From assembly GCF_009857135.1 (NCBI RefSeq), contig NZ_CP047318.1, forward strand, positions 2,852,001 through 2,916,000: a stretch of DNA of 64,000 nucleotides, in the 5' to 3' direction. Of the stretch, positions 26,738 to 36,030 are shown one piece after another. Each line of letters opens with the position of its first letter. Position 1 is the first letter of the stretch. The notes beneath the pieces were generated by a model. It did no database searches. It was given only the letters and a program-made list of their open reading frames with translations, and was not told where the DNA came from. The position numbers and the translations under genes were made by a program. The stretch is from Streptomyces sp. HM190. GTDB lineage: Bacteria; Actinomycetota; Actinomycetes; Streptomycetales; Streptomycetaceae.

Positions 26738-27805
26738 CTACTTCCCCTTGTGCCCGGACCTGCCGCGGCTCCTGTGGGAGCCGTTCTGGGTGCCGTGCTC
26801 GCTGTCGTACTGCTCGTACGCGTCGACGATACGGCCGACGAGCTTGTGCCGGACGACATCCTGCGACGACAGCCGGGAGAAGTGCACGTCCTCGACGCCG
26901 TCCAGGATCTCCTGGACCTGGCGCAGCCCGGACTTCGTGCCGTCCGGCAGGTCGACCTGCGTCACGTCACCCGTGATCACGATCTTCGAGTCGAAGCCGA
27001 GGCGGGTGAGGAACATCTTCATCTGCTCGGGCGAGGTGTTCTGGGCCTCGTCGAGGATGATGAAGGCGTCGTTGAGCGTGCGCCCCCGCATGTACGCCAG
27101 GGGCGCGACCTCGATGGTTCCGGCGGCCATGAGCCTCGGGATCGAGTCGGGATCGAGCATGTCGTGCAGCGCGTCGTACAGCGGGCGCAGGTAGGGGTCG
27201 ATCTTCTCGTAGAGGGTGCCCGGCAGGAAGCCGAGCCGCTCGCCCGCCTCGACCGCGGGGCGGGTCAGGATGATGCGGTTGACCTGCTTGGACTGCAGGG
27301 CCTGCACGGCCTTGGCCATCGCCAGGTAGGTCTTGCCGGTGCCGGCGGGACCGATGCCGAAGACGATGGTGTGCTTGTCGATGGCGTCGACGTACCGCTT
27401 CTGGTTGAGCGTCTTGGGGCGGATGGTGCGGCCGCGCGACGACAGGATGTTCTGCGTCAGCACCTCGGCCGGGGTCTCCTGGACGTCGTCCTTGCCGTTC
27501 TCACTCGCCCTCAGCATGGCGATCGAGCGTTCCACTGCGTCCTCCGTCATCGGCTGTCCGGTGCGGAGCACCAGCATCATCTCGTCGAACAGGCGCTGGA
27601 CGAGAGCGACTTCGGGGGCGTCGCCGACCGCGCTGATCTCATTGCCCCGGACGTGGATGTCGACCGCCGGGAAGGCCTTCTCGATCACGCGCAGGAGGGA
27701 GTCGCCGGAACCGAGCACGGTCACCATGGGGTGCGCCGCGGGGACGGTGAAACGCGCTCTCGCCTTGCCCTGCGCGGGGGTGTGAGCTGTGGGTGTCTGC
27801 GTCAT
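26738..27805 (-). CDS. PhoH-like ATPase
   Basis: A 355-aa PhoH family P-loop ATPase, probably an RNA helicase/nucleotide hydrolase linked with YbeY. Walker A is GPAGTGKT, Walker [10 protein letters not shown]. The N-terminus (residues 10-100) is a degenerate KH-like region. ATG 27805 ([11 protein letters not shown]) is used, but a perfect AAGGAGG lies just before an in-frame GTG at 27826, too close to the GTG and too far from the ATG, so the true start is uncertain by seven codons. Confidence 0.92.
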   Translation of the reverse strand: MTQTPTAHTPAQGKARARFTVPAAHPMVTVLGSGDSLLRVIEKAFPAVDIHVRGNEISAVGDAPEVALVQRLFDEMMLVLRTGQPMTEDAVERSIAMLRASENGKDDVQETPAEVLTQNILSSRGRTIRPKTLNQKRYVDAIDKHTIVFGIGPAGTGKTYLAMAKAVQALQSKQVNRIILTRPAVEAGERLGFLPGTLYEKIDPYLRPLYDALHDMLDPDSIPRLMAAGTIEVAPLAYMRGRTLNDAFIILDEAQNTSPEQMKMFLTRLGFDSKIVITGDVTQVDLPDGTKSGLRQVQEILDGVEDVHFSRLSSQDVVRHKLVGRIVDAYEQYDSEHGTQNGSHRSRGRSGHKGK

Positions 27806-27948
27806 GGGCCGGCTCTGGGGCCGCACGTCCTCCTTGTAACGGCTCGCAGGCCCTGTGCGAGGGCCGCGCTTGCGCTTCCAGGGTACGCCGGGGCACCGAC
27901 AACGCCGTAGGAGTTTTCGACGCTGTGCGAAGGCCGGGGCCCGGCGGC

Positions 27949-28740
27949 TCAGCGCCAGAGCGGGGCGCCCGCCGCGCCTCCGGTCGCCGCCTCGATCCTC
28001 GCCCTGGTCTCGGTCATCACCCGCACGATGCGCTCCTCGTGTGCCGGGGTCAGGCGGCTGGTCGGCACCGAGCAGCTGATGGCGTCCCGGGCCGGGGTGT
28101 CGTAGCGCAGGGCGAAGCCGAAGCCGACGATGCCGGGGACGCCCTCCTCGCGGTCGACGGAGTGGCCGCGGGCGCGGGTGGCGGCGAGGTCGGCGAGGAG
28201 GGCGGCGCGGGTGGTGCGGGTCCGGGGGGTGAGCGCCCGGTAGGGGCCGTCGGGCAGCGCCGCGTCGGGGCGCTCGGCGAGGAGGGCCTTGCCGAGGGCG
28301 CCGGCGTGGGCGGGGAGGCGGCGGCCCACGCGGCTGATCGTGCGCAGGTACTCGTGGGACTCGCGGGTGGCCAGGTAGGCCACGTCCATGCCGTCGAGGC
28401 GGGCGAGGTGGATGGTCTCGCCGAGCGCCTCGGACGCCTCGTCGAGATACGGCCGCACGGCGCGGACGCGCGGGTCGGAGTCGAGGTAGTTGGTGCCGGT
28501 GAGCAGGGCGCGGATGCCGATGCCGTAGAGGGAGCCGGTGGTGTCGGTGCGGACCCAGCCCCGGCCGATCAGCGTCTGGAGCAGTGCGTACATCGAGCTG
28601 CGCGGGACCCCCAGCTCGTCCGCCAGTTCCTGGAGCCGGGCCGGCCGGTCGCCGCGTGCGGCCAGCAGCTCCAGCAGGTCGAGGGTGCGCGCGGCCGATT
28701 TCACCTCACGGACGCCCCCTGCGCCCTCCGTGTCCGCCAT
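27949..28740 (-). CDS. IclR family transcriptional regulator
   Basis: A 263-aa IclR-type regulator. The winged helix-turn-helix is at about 14-75 (RLQELADELGVPRSSMYALLQTL), and the effector-binding GAF-like domain follows (LDGMDVAYLATRESHEYLRTISRVGRRLPAHAGALGKALLA). It is divergent from the glucarate catabolic genes, and the 106-bp spacer has palindromes suited to it. It is therefore the likely regulator of glucarate/galactarate use, with a sugar acid or keto acid as ligand (inferred). Confidence 0.9.
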   Translation of the reverse strand: MADTEGAGGVREVKSAARTLDLLELLAARGDRPARLQELADELGVPRSSMYALLQTLIGRGWVRTDTTGSLYGIGIRALLTGTNYLDSDPRVRAVRPYLDEASEALGETIHLARLDGMDVAYLATRESHEYLRTISRVGRRLPAHAGALGKALLAERPDAALPDGPYRALTPRTRTTRAALLADLAATRARGHSVDREEGVPGIVGFGFALRYDTPARDAISCSVPTSRLTPAHEERIVRVMTETRARIEAATGGAAGAPLWR

Positions 28741-28786
28741 GCGCCGATCGTAAGCGGCCGGGCGCCGCCCATTGACGCCGGTCGTT

Positions 28787-28819
28787 CATGTATCTAACCT
28801 CCATCCTCATACATGGAGG
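28787..28819. promoter_or_regulatory. Overlapping palindromes between the IclR gene and kdgD (candidate operator)
   Basis: CATGTAT (28787-28793) is inverted as ATACATG at 28809-28815, and CCTCCAT (28798-28804) is inverted as ATGGAGG at 28813-28819. The region is distinctly AT-richer than its surroundings and lies 28-60 bp before the GTG of the dehydratase gene, so it is the likely IclR binding site and promoter. Confidence 0.55.
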
Positions 28820-28846
28820 ACGTCTACATAGGGAGATGACGTTCAG

Positions 28847-29881
28847 GTGGGCCTCGACTCGGACCTCCCCACGGCCACGGTCCGGCGGCTGCGCGACGGC
28901 ATGGCGGACGGCGTCCTGTCGTTCCCGCTGACCAGCTTCCGCGCCGACGGTTCCCTCGACCTCGACGGCTTCGCCGCGTATCTCGACGGGCAGGTCGCGA
29001 CCGGCCCCGGCGCCGTCTTCCCCGCCTGCGGCACGGGCGAGTTCTTCTCCCTGGACGAGGAGGAGTACCGGCAGGTCGTGACCGCCGCCGTGGAGGTGAC
29101 GGCCGGGCGGGTGCCGGTGGTGGCCGGGACCGGCTACGGCTGGGCGCAGGCCGCGAGGTTCGCGCGGATCGCCGAGGAGGCCGGCGCCGACGCGCTGCTG
29201 GTGCTGCCGCACTACCTGGTGGCCGCCCCGCAGGACGGGCTGGTCCGCCAGGTGGAGGAGATCGCCGCGCGGACCCGGCTGCCGCTCGTCGTCTACCAGC
29301 GCGACCGGGTCGCGTTCACCACGGAGTCGCTCCGCCGGATCGCCCGCGTCCCGAACGTCATCGGTCTGAAGGACGGGCACAGCGACCTCGACCGGCTCCA
29401 GCGCCTCACCCTGGCCGCCCCCGAGGGCTTCCTCTTCTTCAACGGCGCCGCGACCGCCGAGGTGCAGGCCCGCGCGTACGCCGCGGTCGGTGTCCCGGCG
29501 TACTCCTCCGCCGTCCACGCCTTCGCGCCCGAGATCGCCGGGGCGTTCTTCGGCGCGTTGCGCCGCGGTGACGACGCGGCGGTGGAGAGGCTGCTGCGTG
29601 TGTTCTACGTCCCCCTGGTCGAACTGCGGGACCGGCGGCCCGGGTACGCGGTGTCGCTGGTGAAGGCGGCCGCCCGGCTGCGCGGCCGTCCCGTCGGCCC
29701 GGTCCGCGCCCCGCTCACCGACCCCCGCGCCGCCGATCTCGCCGAGCTGGAGCGACTGCTGGCCGCCGGCCTGGCCCTGGCCGCGGACCTGACCGCCGCG
29801 GCGTCCGCCGCCCCGGCCGAGGCGGTGCCCGGATCCGCCGGCACCGCGTCCGCCGCCCCGACCGCAGGAGCCGCCCTGTGA
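28847..29881 (+). CDS. 5-dehydro-4-deoxyglucarate dehydratase
   Basis: A 344-aa DapA-superfamily enzyme (KdgD) predicted to convert 5-keto-4-deoxyglucarate to 2-oxoglutarate semialdehyde, CO2 and water. Family marks are GVLSFPLTSF at the N-terminus, GTGEFFSLDEEEY, the Tyr in LVVYQRDRV and the Schiff-base Lys in GLKDGHSD. A low-complexity Ala/Pro tail (about 310-344) is appended. Its TGA overlaps the GTG of glucarate dehydratase by 4 bp (GTGA), so both steps of the pathway are coupled. GTG 28847 has GGGAG upstream. Confidence 0.9.
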   Translation: MGLDSDLPTATVRRLRDGMADGVLSFPLTSFRADGSLDLDGFAAYLDGQVATGPGAVFPACGTGEFFSLDEEEYRQVVTAAVEVTAGRVPVVAGTGYGWAQAARFARIAEEAGADALLVLPHYLVAAPQDGLVRQVEEIAARTRLPLVVYQRDRVAFTTESLRRIARVPNVIGLKDGHSDLDRLQRLTLAAPEGFLFFNGAATAEVQARAYAAVGVPAYSSAVHAFAPEIAGAFFGALRRGDDAAVERLLRVFYVPLVELRDRRPGYAVSLVKAAARLRGRPVGPVRAPLTDPRAADLAELERLLAAGLALAADLTAAASAAPAEAVPGSAGTASAAPTAGAAL

Positions 29882-31179
29882 CCGCCGACCGCGATCTGAC
29901 CGTCGCCGAGGTCCGGCTGACCCCGATCCTGGTCGCCGACCCGCCGCTGCTGAACACCCAGGGCGTGCACCAGCCGTACACGCCCCGGCTGATCGTGGAG
30001 GTCGTGACCGCCGACGGGACCACGGGCGTCGGCGAGACGTACGGCGACACGAAGTACCTGGAGCTGGCGCGGCCGTTCGCGACGCGGCTGGTGGGCCGCT
30101 CGGTCGCCGGTACGAACGGGCTGTTCGCGGTCGCCGACGCGGTCGCCGTCGACGCGTCGCGGACCTCCGGCCAGGTCGACGTGGGCGGCCTGCGCGGGGT
30201 GCAGACCGCCGACAAGCTGCGGCTGTCGGTCGTCTCGGCGTTCGAGGTGGCCTGTCTGGACGCCCTCGGCAAGGCGCTGGGGCTGCCGGTGCACGCGCTG
30301 CTCGGCGGCAAGGTGCGGGACACGGTGGAGTACAGCGCGTACCTGTTCTACAAGTGGGCCGGCCATCCCGAGGGCGTCGCCGGCGAGAAGGACGACTGGG
30401 GCGCGGCCGTCGACCCGGCCGGGGTGGTGGAGCAGGCCCGGAGGTTCACCGAGCGCTACGGCTTCACGTCCTTCAAGCTCAAGGGCGGTGTCTTCCCGCC
30501 GGACGAGGAGATCGCCGCGGTCCGCGCCCTCGCGGAGGCGTTCCCCGGCCGTCCGCTGCGGCTCGACCCCAACGGGGCTTGGTCCGTGGAGACCTCCGTG
30601 CGGGTCGCGGACGCCCTCGCCGACGTCCTGGAGTACCTGGAGGACCCTGCGCTGGGCACGTCCGCCATGGCGGAGGTCGCGGCACGCACGACGGTGCCGC
30701 TCGCCACCAACATGTGCGTGACGACCTTCGCCGAGATCGAGGAGGCGTTCACGAAGGACGCCGTCCAGGTCGTGCTGTCGGACCACCACTACTGGGGCGG
30801 GCTGCGCAACACCCGTGAGCTGGCCGCGATCTGCCGCACCTTCGGCGTCGGCGTCTCCATGCACTCCAACACCCACCTCGGCATCAGCCTCGCCGCGATG
30901 ACCCACGTGGCGTCCACGGTGCCGAACCTCCACCACGCCTGCGACTCCCACTACCCCTGGCAGTCCGAGGACGTCCTCGCCGAGCGCCTCACCTTCGAGA
31001 ACGGCGCCGTGCGGGTGTCCGACGCGCCGGGCCTGGGCGTGGAGCTGGACCGCGCCCGGCTGGCCGTCCTCCACGAGCGGTGGCTGGCCGACGACGGCTC
31101 CCTGCACGACCGTGACGACGAGGCGGCGATGCGGGTGGCGGACCCGGAGTGGGTGACACCGTCGGTGCCTCGCTGGTAG
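29878..31179 (+). CDS. Glucarate dehydratase (enolase superfamily)
   Basis: A 433-aa enolase-superfamily enzyme of the glucarate dehydratase group. The substrate loop is VHQPYTPRLIVEV, the catalytic KxK pair is in SFKLKGG, metal ligands begin at RLDPNGAW, and the His-Asp dyad is in SMHSNTHLGIS/HHYWGG. It dehydrates D-glucarate (possibly also L-idarate) to 5-keto-4-deoxyglucarate for the preceding enzyme. No 2-oxoglutarate semialdehyde dehydrogenase or transporter gene is present in the window to complete the route. Confidence 0.9.
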   Translation: MTADRDLTVAEVRLTPILVADPPLLNTQGVHQPYTPRLIVEVVTADGTTGVGETYGDTKYLELARPFATRLVGRSVAGTNGLFAVADAVAVDASRTSGQVDVGGLRGVQTADKLRLSVVSAFEVACLDALGKALGLPVHALLGGKVRDTVEYSAYLFYKWAGHPEGVAGEKDDWGAAVDPAGVVEQARRFTERYGFTSFKLKGGVFPPDEEIAAVRALAEAFPGRPLRLDPNGAWSVETSVRVADALADVLEYLEDPALGTSAMAEVAARTTVPLATNMCVTTFAEIEEAFTKDAVQVVLSDHHYWGGLRNTRELAAICRTFGVGVSMHSNTHLGISLAAMTHVASTVPNLHHACDSHYPWQSEDVLAERLTFENGAVRVSDAPGLGVELDRARLAVLHERWLADDGSLHDRDDEAAMRVADPEWVTPSVPRW

Positions 31180-31196
31180 AGCCGGGTGAGCGGGGG

Positions 31197-31300
31197 GCTC
31201 GCACGAAAAGTACGGGGCGTGGCCCGGTCTCTTCTCAGGGGCGCGGGGAACGGCGCGAACACCCCCCAACCGCCCGCACCCGCCGGAACCACCCGTACCC
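31197..31300. repeat. Streptomyces-type intergenic repeat, copy A
   Basis: A degenerate intergenic repeat in the gap before the PfkB gene. It has CGAAAAGTACGGGGCG, then the core AGGGGCGCGGGGAA at 31237-31250 followed by CGGCGCGAAC and a Pro-codon-like CCGCACCCGC tail. Three related copies occur at about 36480-36630, 40790-40995 and 42960-43120. Confidence 0.6.
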
Positions 31301-31387
31301 CCCGAGCCCCTGGGGCGCCCACCCGATCCAGCGGAGCGTCTTGGTGCAGACTGGCCAGATCCACGCACCACCGCCAGGGAGCACACC

Positions 31388-32500
31388 GTGACCGCGTTCA
31401 AAGGGGAGCGTCCACACCGCCGGCCCGGGACCGACCCGCTGTCGGCCCTCAGAACCCCGGACGACCCGCCCTGGGACGTGTATCTGACCGGCACCGTCTT
31501 CCTCGACATCATCTTCACCGGCCTCGACTCCGCCCCGGTCCGCGGAACCGAGTCCTGGGCCCGCGGCATGGGGTCCAGCCCCGGCGGCGTGGCGAACATG
31601 GCCACGGCGCTGGCCCGGCTCGGTCTGCGGACCTCCCTCGCCGCGGCCTTCGGCGACGACCACTACGGCGAGTACTGCTGGGACGCCCTGGAGCAGGGCG
31701 AGGGCATCGACCTGTCCGCCTCCCGCACCGTCCCCGGCTGGCACTCCCCGGTCACCGTCTCCATGGCGTACGAGGGCGAACGCACGATGGTCTCGCACGG
31801 CCACGCCGCCCCCGCGGAGGAGGCCACGCCGGAGTGCCCGCCGCACGCGCGCGCCGCCGTCGCCTCCCTCGCGCCCGGCGTGCGCGCCCCCTGGATCGCA
31901 CAGGCCGCGCTCAAGGGCACCCGGATCTTCGCGGACGTCGGCTGGGACGAGACCGGCGCCTGGGACCTGGCGGGGCTGCCCGACCTCGCCCACTGCGAGG
32001 CGTTCCTGCCGAACGCGGCGGAGGCGATGCGGTACACCCGCGCCGACTGCCCCCGCGCCGCCGCCCGCGCCCTGACGAAGCACGTCCCGGTGGCGGTGGT
32101 GACGCTCGGCGCGGAGGGCGCGTACGCGGTGGACGGCCGTACCGGCGAGACGGCCGAGGTGCCGGCGATCGCGGTGGAGGCCCTCGACCCCACGGGCGCC
32201 GGCGACGTGTTCGTGGCCGGTTTCGTCACCGGCACCCTCGCGGACTGGCCACTGGCGGACCGGCTGGCCTTCGCGGGGCTGACCGCCGCCCTGTCGGTGC
32301 AGGAGTTCGGCGGGTCGCTGTCGGCGCCCGGCTGGTCCGAGATCGCCGCGTGGTGGCGTCGTGTGCGCTCCCTCGACGTCCAGGACCCCGCCGCCCTGCG
32401 CCGCTACGCCTTCCTGGAGGACTTCGTCCCCGAGGGGCCCGTGGCGCCCTGGCCGCTGCGCCGCGCGGTCCCCACCATCGGCTTCCGCCGCTCGGCCTGA
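31388..32500 (+). CDS. PfkB-family carbohydrate kinase
   Basis: A 370-aa ribokinase-like sugar kinase. The N-terminal sugar-binding signature GGVANMATALARLGL and the C-terminal DPTGAGDVFVAGF (catalytic Asp and anion hole) are intact. The GTG start has AGGGAG 6 nt upstream. It follows glucarate dehydratase but is separated by 208 bp including a repeat element, so membership in the glucarate operon is doubtful. Specificity cannot be assigned. Confidence 0.87.
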   Translation: MTAFKGERPHRRPGTDPLSALRTPDDPPWDVYLTGTVFLDIIFTGLDSAPVRGTESWARGMGSSPGGVANMATALARLGLRTSLAAAFGDDHYGEYCWDALEQGEGIDLSASRTVPGWHSPVTVSMAYEGERTMVSHGHAAPAEEATPECPPHARAAVASLAPGVRAPWIAQAALKGTRIFADVGWDETGAWDLAGLPDLAHCEAFLPNAAEAMRYTRADCPRAAARALTKHVPVAVVTLGAEGAYAVDGRTGETAEVPAIAVEALDPTGAGDVFVAGFVTGTLADWPLADRLAFAGLTAALSVQEFGGSLSAPGWSEIAAWWRRVRSLDVQDPAALRRYAFLEDFVPEGPVAPWPLRRAVPTIGFRRSA

Positions 32501-32591
32501 CGTGAACTCCCCGGCGCGGCAGGGCGGTTGAGATCCCCTCCGCGCAAACGGGGCCTTCGCAGCTGCCCCGTCGAGCCCACCCCAAACACAA

Positions 32592-32607
32592 TGTGACTCA
32601 CATCACA
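32592..32607. promoter_or_regulatory. Perfect CRP-type palindrome
   Basis: TGTGACTCACATCACA matches the CRP consensus TGTGA-N6-TCACA at every fixed position. It lies 140 bp before the MFS gene start and 92 bp after the PfkB stop, in an AT-richer patch. Streptomyces Crp recognises GTG-N6-CAC cores. Confidence 0.7.
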
Positions 32608-32746
32608 CCCCCAGTGTTTCTTCCGTGCTCCGCGGCCTTGATACAAATTCTCCGCGCGTCCCTGTCCGTCGACAGCCGCCCACTTCCCCTGCCGGGCCGC
32701 GGTCGTCGAGGTCCGGAGCCGCACCCTCGCACGTCCAGGAACGCCC

Positions 32747-33940
32747 GTGTCCCCCCGCACCTCCCCCCTGCCCTGGCCCCTCGTCGCCCTTTTCACGGCC
32801 GGGTATCTCGCCGCGTACCTCCTGCCGACCACCGTCGGCAGACTCGACGCGGGCCTCTCCCTCACCGCCACCGAGGCCGGCGCCGTCGGCAGTGCCCTGC
32901 TGCTGGGCTCGGCCGCGGCCGGCTTCACGCTCGCCGCGCAGGTGGAGCGGTTCGGTCCGCGCCGCCTCGCCCGCGCGGGCCTGCTGCTCGCGGCCGCCGG
33001 CTACGGCACCGCCGCCCTCACCACCAGCCTCCCCGTGGTCGTCGCGGGAGCGGTCCTCGGCGGCTTCGGCTCGGGCACGGCGACCGCCGTGGCCGCCGCC
33101 GGCATCGCCGCGCAGCGCGACCCGCACCGGGTGTCCACCACGGGCCTGCTGAGCGTCTCGGCGCTGGCCGGCGCGCTCTATCTGACGATCCCCCGCCTGG
33201 GCCCCGGCCACGGCGTGCCGCTCGCCGCGCTCGCCGTCACGGCCCTGCTCACCCTGCCGGTGACCGGCCGTCTCACCACCGCCGTGGCCACCGCCCCCAC
33301 CGCCGGGGAACGCGGCCCGCTCCCCCACCGCCGCTGGGGTCTGGTCCTCGCCGCGACGCTCCTGCTGTGGTCCCTCGCGCAGAACTCCCTGTGGGGGGTG
33401 AGCGGCCGCATCGGCACCACCCAGGCCGGGCTGAGCGAGGTCACCGTCGGCGCGGTCTTCGCGGCGGCCCTCGGTGCGGGTCTGCTCGGGGTGATCGGCG
33501 CGGGTGCGCTGGGCGCGCGGCTGGGCCGGGCGCTGCCCATCGGCGGCGGCACCGCGCTCATCGCGGGCTGTATCGCGCTGAGCGCCTCGGCGAACGACCT
33601 CACCAGCTTCGCCACGGGGGAGATCGCCTGGAACGTGCTCTACCCGGTCGTGCTGTCGTACCTGATCGGTCTGGCCGCCTCGCTCGACCCGCGCGGCCGC
33701 TGGGCGGTCCTGGTCGGCTCCGCGTCCTCGCTCGGCACGGCCGCCGGCCCCCTCACCGGCAGCCTGCTCTCCGCGCACGCGGGTTTCCCGGCGATGGGCG
33801 CGATCCTGGCCGTGGGCCTGCTCCTGATCGCCGCCCCCATGACGGCCGTGGCCCTGCGCGCCACGACCGCCACGACCGAGCACGCCCGTTACCGGGACCG
33901 GACGCCCACCGAGCTGCCGGAGTACCGCCCGGCGGCCTGA
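32747..33940 (+). CDS. MFS transporter
   Basis: A 397-aa protein with 12 predicted helices of the major facilitator superfamily. The loop between helices 2 and 3 (AAQVERFGPRRLARAG) is a relaxed version of the MFS motif A. No acidic or substrate-defining motif was recognised; it could be a sugar, drug or metabolite exporter/importer. It starts with GTG after CCAGGAAC. The CRP-type site upstream hints at cAMP-Crp control. It is a single gene, convergent with the adenine deaminase gene. Confidence 0.8.
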   Translation: MSPRTSPLPWPLVALFTAGYLAAYLLPTTVGRLDAGLSLTATEAGAVGSALLLGSAAAGFTLAAQVERFGPRRLARAGLLLAAAGYGTAALTTSLPVVVAGAVLGGFGSGTATAVAAAGIAAQRDPHRVSTTGLLSVSALAGALYLTIPRLGPGHGVPLAALAVTALLTLPVTGRLTTAVATAPTAGERGPLPHRRWGLVLAATLLLWSLAQNSLWGVSGRIGTTQAGLSEVTVGAVFAAALGAGLLGVIGAGALGARLGRALPIGGGTALIAGCIALSASANDLTSFATGEIAWNVLYPVVLSYLIGLAASLDPRGRWAVLVGSASSLGTAAGPLTGSLLSAHAGFPAMGAILAVGLLLIAAPMTAVALRATTATTEHARYRDRTPTELPEYRPAA

Positions 33941-33989
33941 ACCCGGCCCGCCGACGAGCGCCCGTCGCCCCCACCAGAGCCCGTAGACG

Positions 33990-34077
33990 TCAGAACCCCT
34001 AGGTCTCAGACCTCGTACGTCTCAGAACGCGTACGCCTCAGACCTCGCACAGATCAGAACTCGTACAGACGTCCAGG
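33990..34077. repeat. 16-bp tandem repeat array at the 3' end of the adenine deaminase gene
   Basis: TCAGA starts at 33990, 34006, 34022, 34038 and 34054 (exact 16-bp steps), each followed by a variant of ACTCGTACGTC. A sixth copy at 34078, after a 24-bp step, is the stop codon and last codons of the adjacent gene itself. The array therefore looks like repeated duplication of that gene's 3' end, since diverged. Confidence 0.85.
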
Positions 34078-35067
34078 TCAGAACTCGTACGCGTCGACCT
34101 CCGCGAGGCACCGGGCCCGCCGCTCCTCGTCGTCCTCCAGGAAGGAGGCGGTGAAGGAGTTGCGGGCCAGCTCCCGCAGCCGCTCCTCGCCGAGGCCGAG
34201 GGTGCGGCGCACGGCGTCGAAGTTGTCGCCGACGTAGCCGCCGAAGTAGGCGGGGTCGTCGGAGTTGACCGTGCACAGTAGCCCCGCGTCGAGCATGGCG
34301 GGCAGCGGGTGGTCGGCGAGGGTGTCGACGGTGCGCAGCCGGACGTTGGACAGCGGACACAGCGTCAGCGGGATCCGCTCACGCACGAGCCGCTCCACGA
34401 GCGCCGGGTCCTCCATGCAGCGCAGCCCGTGGTCGACCCGCTCGACACCGAGGACGTCCAGGGCCTGCGTGATGTACTCCGGCGGTCCCTCCTCGCCCGC
34501 GTGGGCGACCCGCCGCAGTCCGAGCGCGGCGGCGGCCTCGTACACCTCGCGGAACTTGACCGGCGGGTGCCCGACCTCGGCGGAGTCGAGCCCGACGCCG
34601 GTGATCCGGTCGAGGTAGGGCCCGGCGGCCCGCAGCGTCTCCATGGCGGAGGCGGCGGACTCGTCGCGCAGGAAGCACATGATGAGCCGGGTGGAGATCC
34701 CGTGGGTCTCCTCGCTCTTCTCCAGCGCCCGCCACAGCCCCTCGACGACGGTGCCCATGGCCACCCCGCGGGCGGTGTGCGCCTGCGGGTCGAAGAACAT
34801 CTCCACGTGCCGCACGCCCTGCGCCGCGGCCCGGGTGAGATAGGCGTCGGCGAGGTCCGCGAAGTCCCGCTCGGTGCGGAGCACGGCCATGAGTTCGTAG
34901 TACAGGTTCAGGAACGACTGGAGGTCCTCGAACCGGTACGCCTCGCGGAGCGCGTCCGTGTCGGCGTACGGCAGGCTCACCCCGTTCCGCGCGGCCAGCT
35001 CGAACGCCAGCTCCGGCTCCAGGGTTCCTTCGATGTGCAGGTGCAGTTCAGCTTTGGGGAGGGACAT
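34078..35067 (-). CDS. Adenine/adenosine deaminase
   Basis: A 329-aa zinc amidohydrolase for purine salvage. KAELHLHIEGTLEPELAF supplies the first two zinc His, HAGEEGPPEYI the third His and catalytic Glu, and TVNSDDPAYFGGY the catalytic Asp. FFDPQAHTARG, GLDSAEVGHPP and the GEEGPPEYI variant fit the microbial adenine deaminase branch of the ADA family better than classic adenosine deaminase, so hydrolysis of adenine to hypoxanthine is the preferred call. Its 3' end is continuous with a 16-bp tandem array. Confidence 0.85.
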   Translation of the reverse strand: MSLPKAELHLHIEGTLEPELAFELAARNGVSLPYADTDALREAYRFEDLQSFLNLYYELMAVLRTERDFADLADAYLTRAAAQGVRHVEMFFDPQAHTARGVAMGTVVEGLWRALEKSEETHGISTRLIMCFLRDESAASAMETLRAAGPYLDRITGVGLDSAEVGHPPVKFREVYEAAAALGLRRVAHAGEEGPPEYITQALDVLGVERVDHGLRCMEDPALVERLVRERIPLTLCPLSNVRLRTVDTLADHPLPAMLDAGLLCTVNSDDPAYFGGYVGDNFDAVRRTLGLGEERLRELARNSFTASFLEDDEERRARCLAEVDAYEF

Positions 35068-35115
35068 CGAAGCATGGTACGTCCGGCATGCCGCATATCC
35101 GCATCCGTGCGGGGG

Positions 35116-36024
35116 TCACCGCCGTTTCGGCAGGGCCACCCGCATCAGGTCGTGCGCCACGCTCAGCTCCCCCTCGAACCCGGCGGCCCGCGCCTGCCGT
35201 TCGAACTCGTCCGGCTCCGTGTAGCGCTGACTGAAGTGGGTCAGCACGAGGTGCCGTACGCCGCAGTCGTGGGCCACGGAGGCCGCCTGACCGGCGGTCA
35301 GATGACCGTGGTCGACGGCGAGTTCGATGTCCTCGTTGAGGAAGGTGGACTCGATGACGAGCATGTCGACGCCGTCCGCGAGGGCGTACACGCCGTCGCA
35401 CAGCCGGGTGTCCATGATGAACGCGAACCGCTGTCCGCGCCGCAGCTCACTCACGTCGTCCAGCGACACACCGCCGAGGCCGCCCTCTCGCTGGAGCCGC
35501 CCGATGTCCGGCCCCGAGACCCCGTGCGCGGCGAGCCGTTCGGGCAGCATGCGGCGCCCGTCGGGTTCGACGAGCCGGTAGCCGTACGACTCCACCGGGT
35601 GGGACAGCTTGCGCGCGTCGAGCGTGTACGCGGGGGTGGCGGCCAGCACGGCGCCCTCCCCGTCGACGGGGACCTCCGTGATCGGCACGGTCTCCCGGTA
35701 CGCCGTCGCGTACCGCAGCCGGTCGAAGAACCGTTTCCCGGAGCGCGGGTAGTGCGCGGTGATCGCGTGCGGGACCCGGTCGAGGTTGATGCGCTGGATG
35801 ACGCCGGCGAGCCCGAGCGAGTGGTCACCGTGGAAGTGGGTGACGCACAGGCGGTTCAGGTCGTGCGCGGCGACACCGGCGCGCAGCATCTGGCGCTGGG
35901 TGCCCTCGCCGGGGTCGAACAGCAGGCCCTGGCCGTCCCACCGCAGGAGGTAGCCGTTGTGGTTGCGGTGGCGGGTCGGGACCTGGCTGGCGGTGCCGAG
36001 GACCACCAGTTCACGTGAGGACAC
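35116..36024 (-). CDS. rnz: Ribonuclease Z
   Basis: A 302-aa tRNA 3'-processing endonuclease of the metallo-beta-lactamase superfamily. Residues 1-60 carry [14 protein letters not shown] and [21 protein letters not shown] is the metal motif; [20 protein letters not shown] and LTHFSQRY complete the site. The gene follows the HIT gene with a 6-bp gap and precedes adenine deaminase by 48 bp. Confidence 0.94.
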   Translation of the reverse strand: MSSRELVVLGTASQVPTRHRNHNGYLLRWDGQGLLFDPGEGTQRQMLRAGVAAHDLNRLCVTHFHGDHSLGLAGVIQRINLDRVPHAITAHYPRSGKRFFDRLRYATAYRETVPITEVPVDGEGAVLAATPAYTLDARKLSHPVESYGYRLVEPDGRRMLPERLAAHGVSGPDIGRLQREGGLGGVSLDDVSELRRGQRFAFIMDTRLCDGVYALADGVDMLVIESTFLNEDIELAVDHGHLTAGQAASVAHDCGVRHLVLTHFSQRYTEPDEFERQARAAGFEGELSVAHDLMRVALPKRR

Positions 36025-36030
36025 GGCTCG

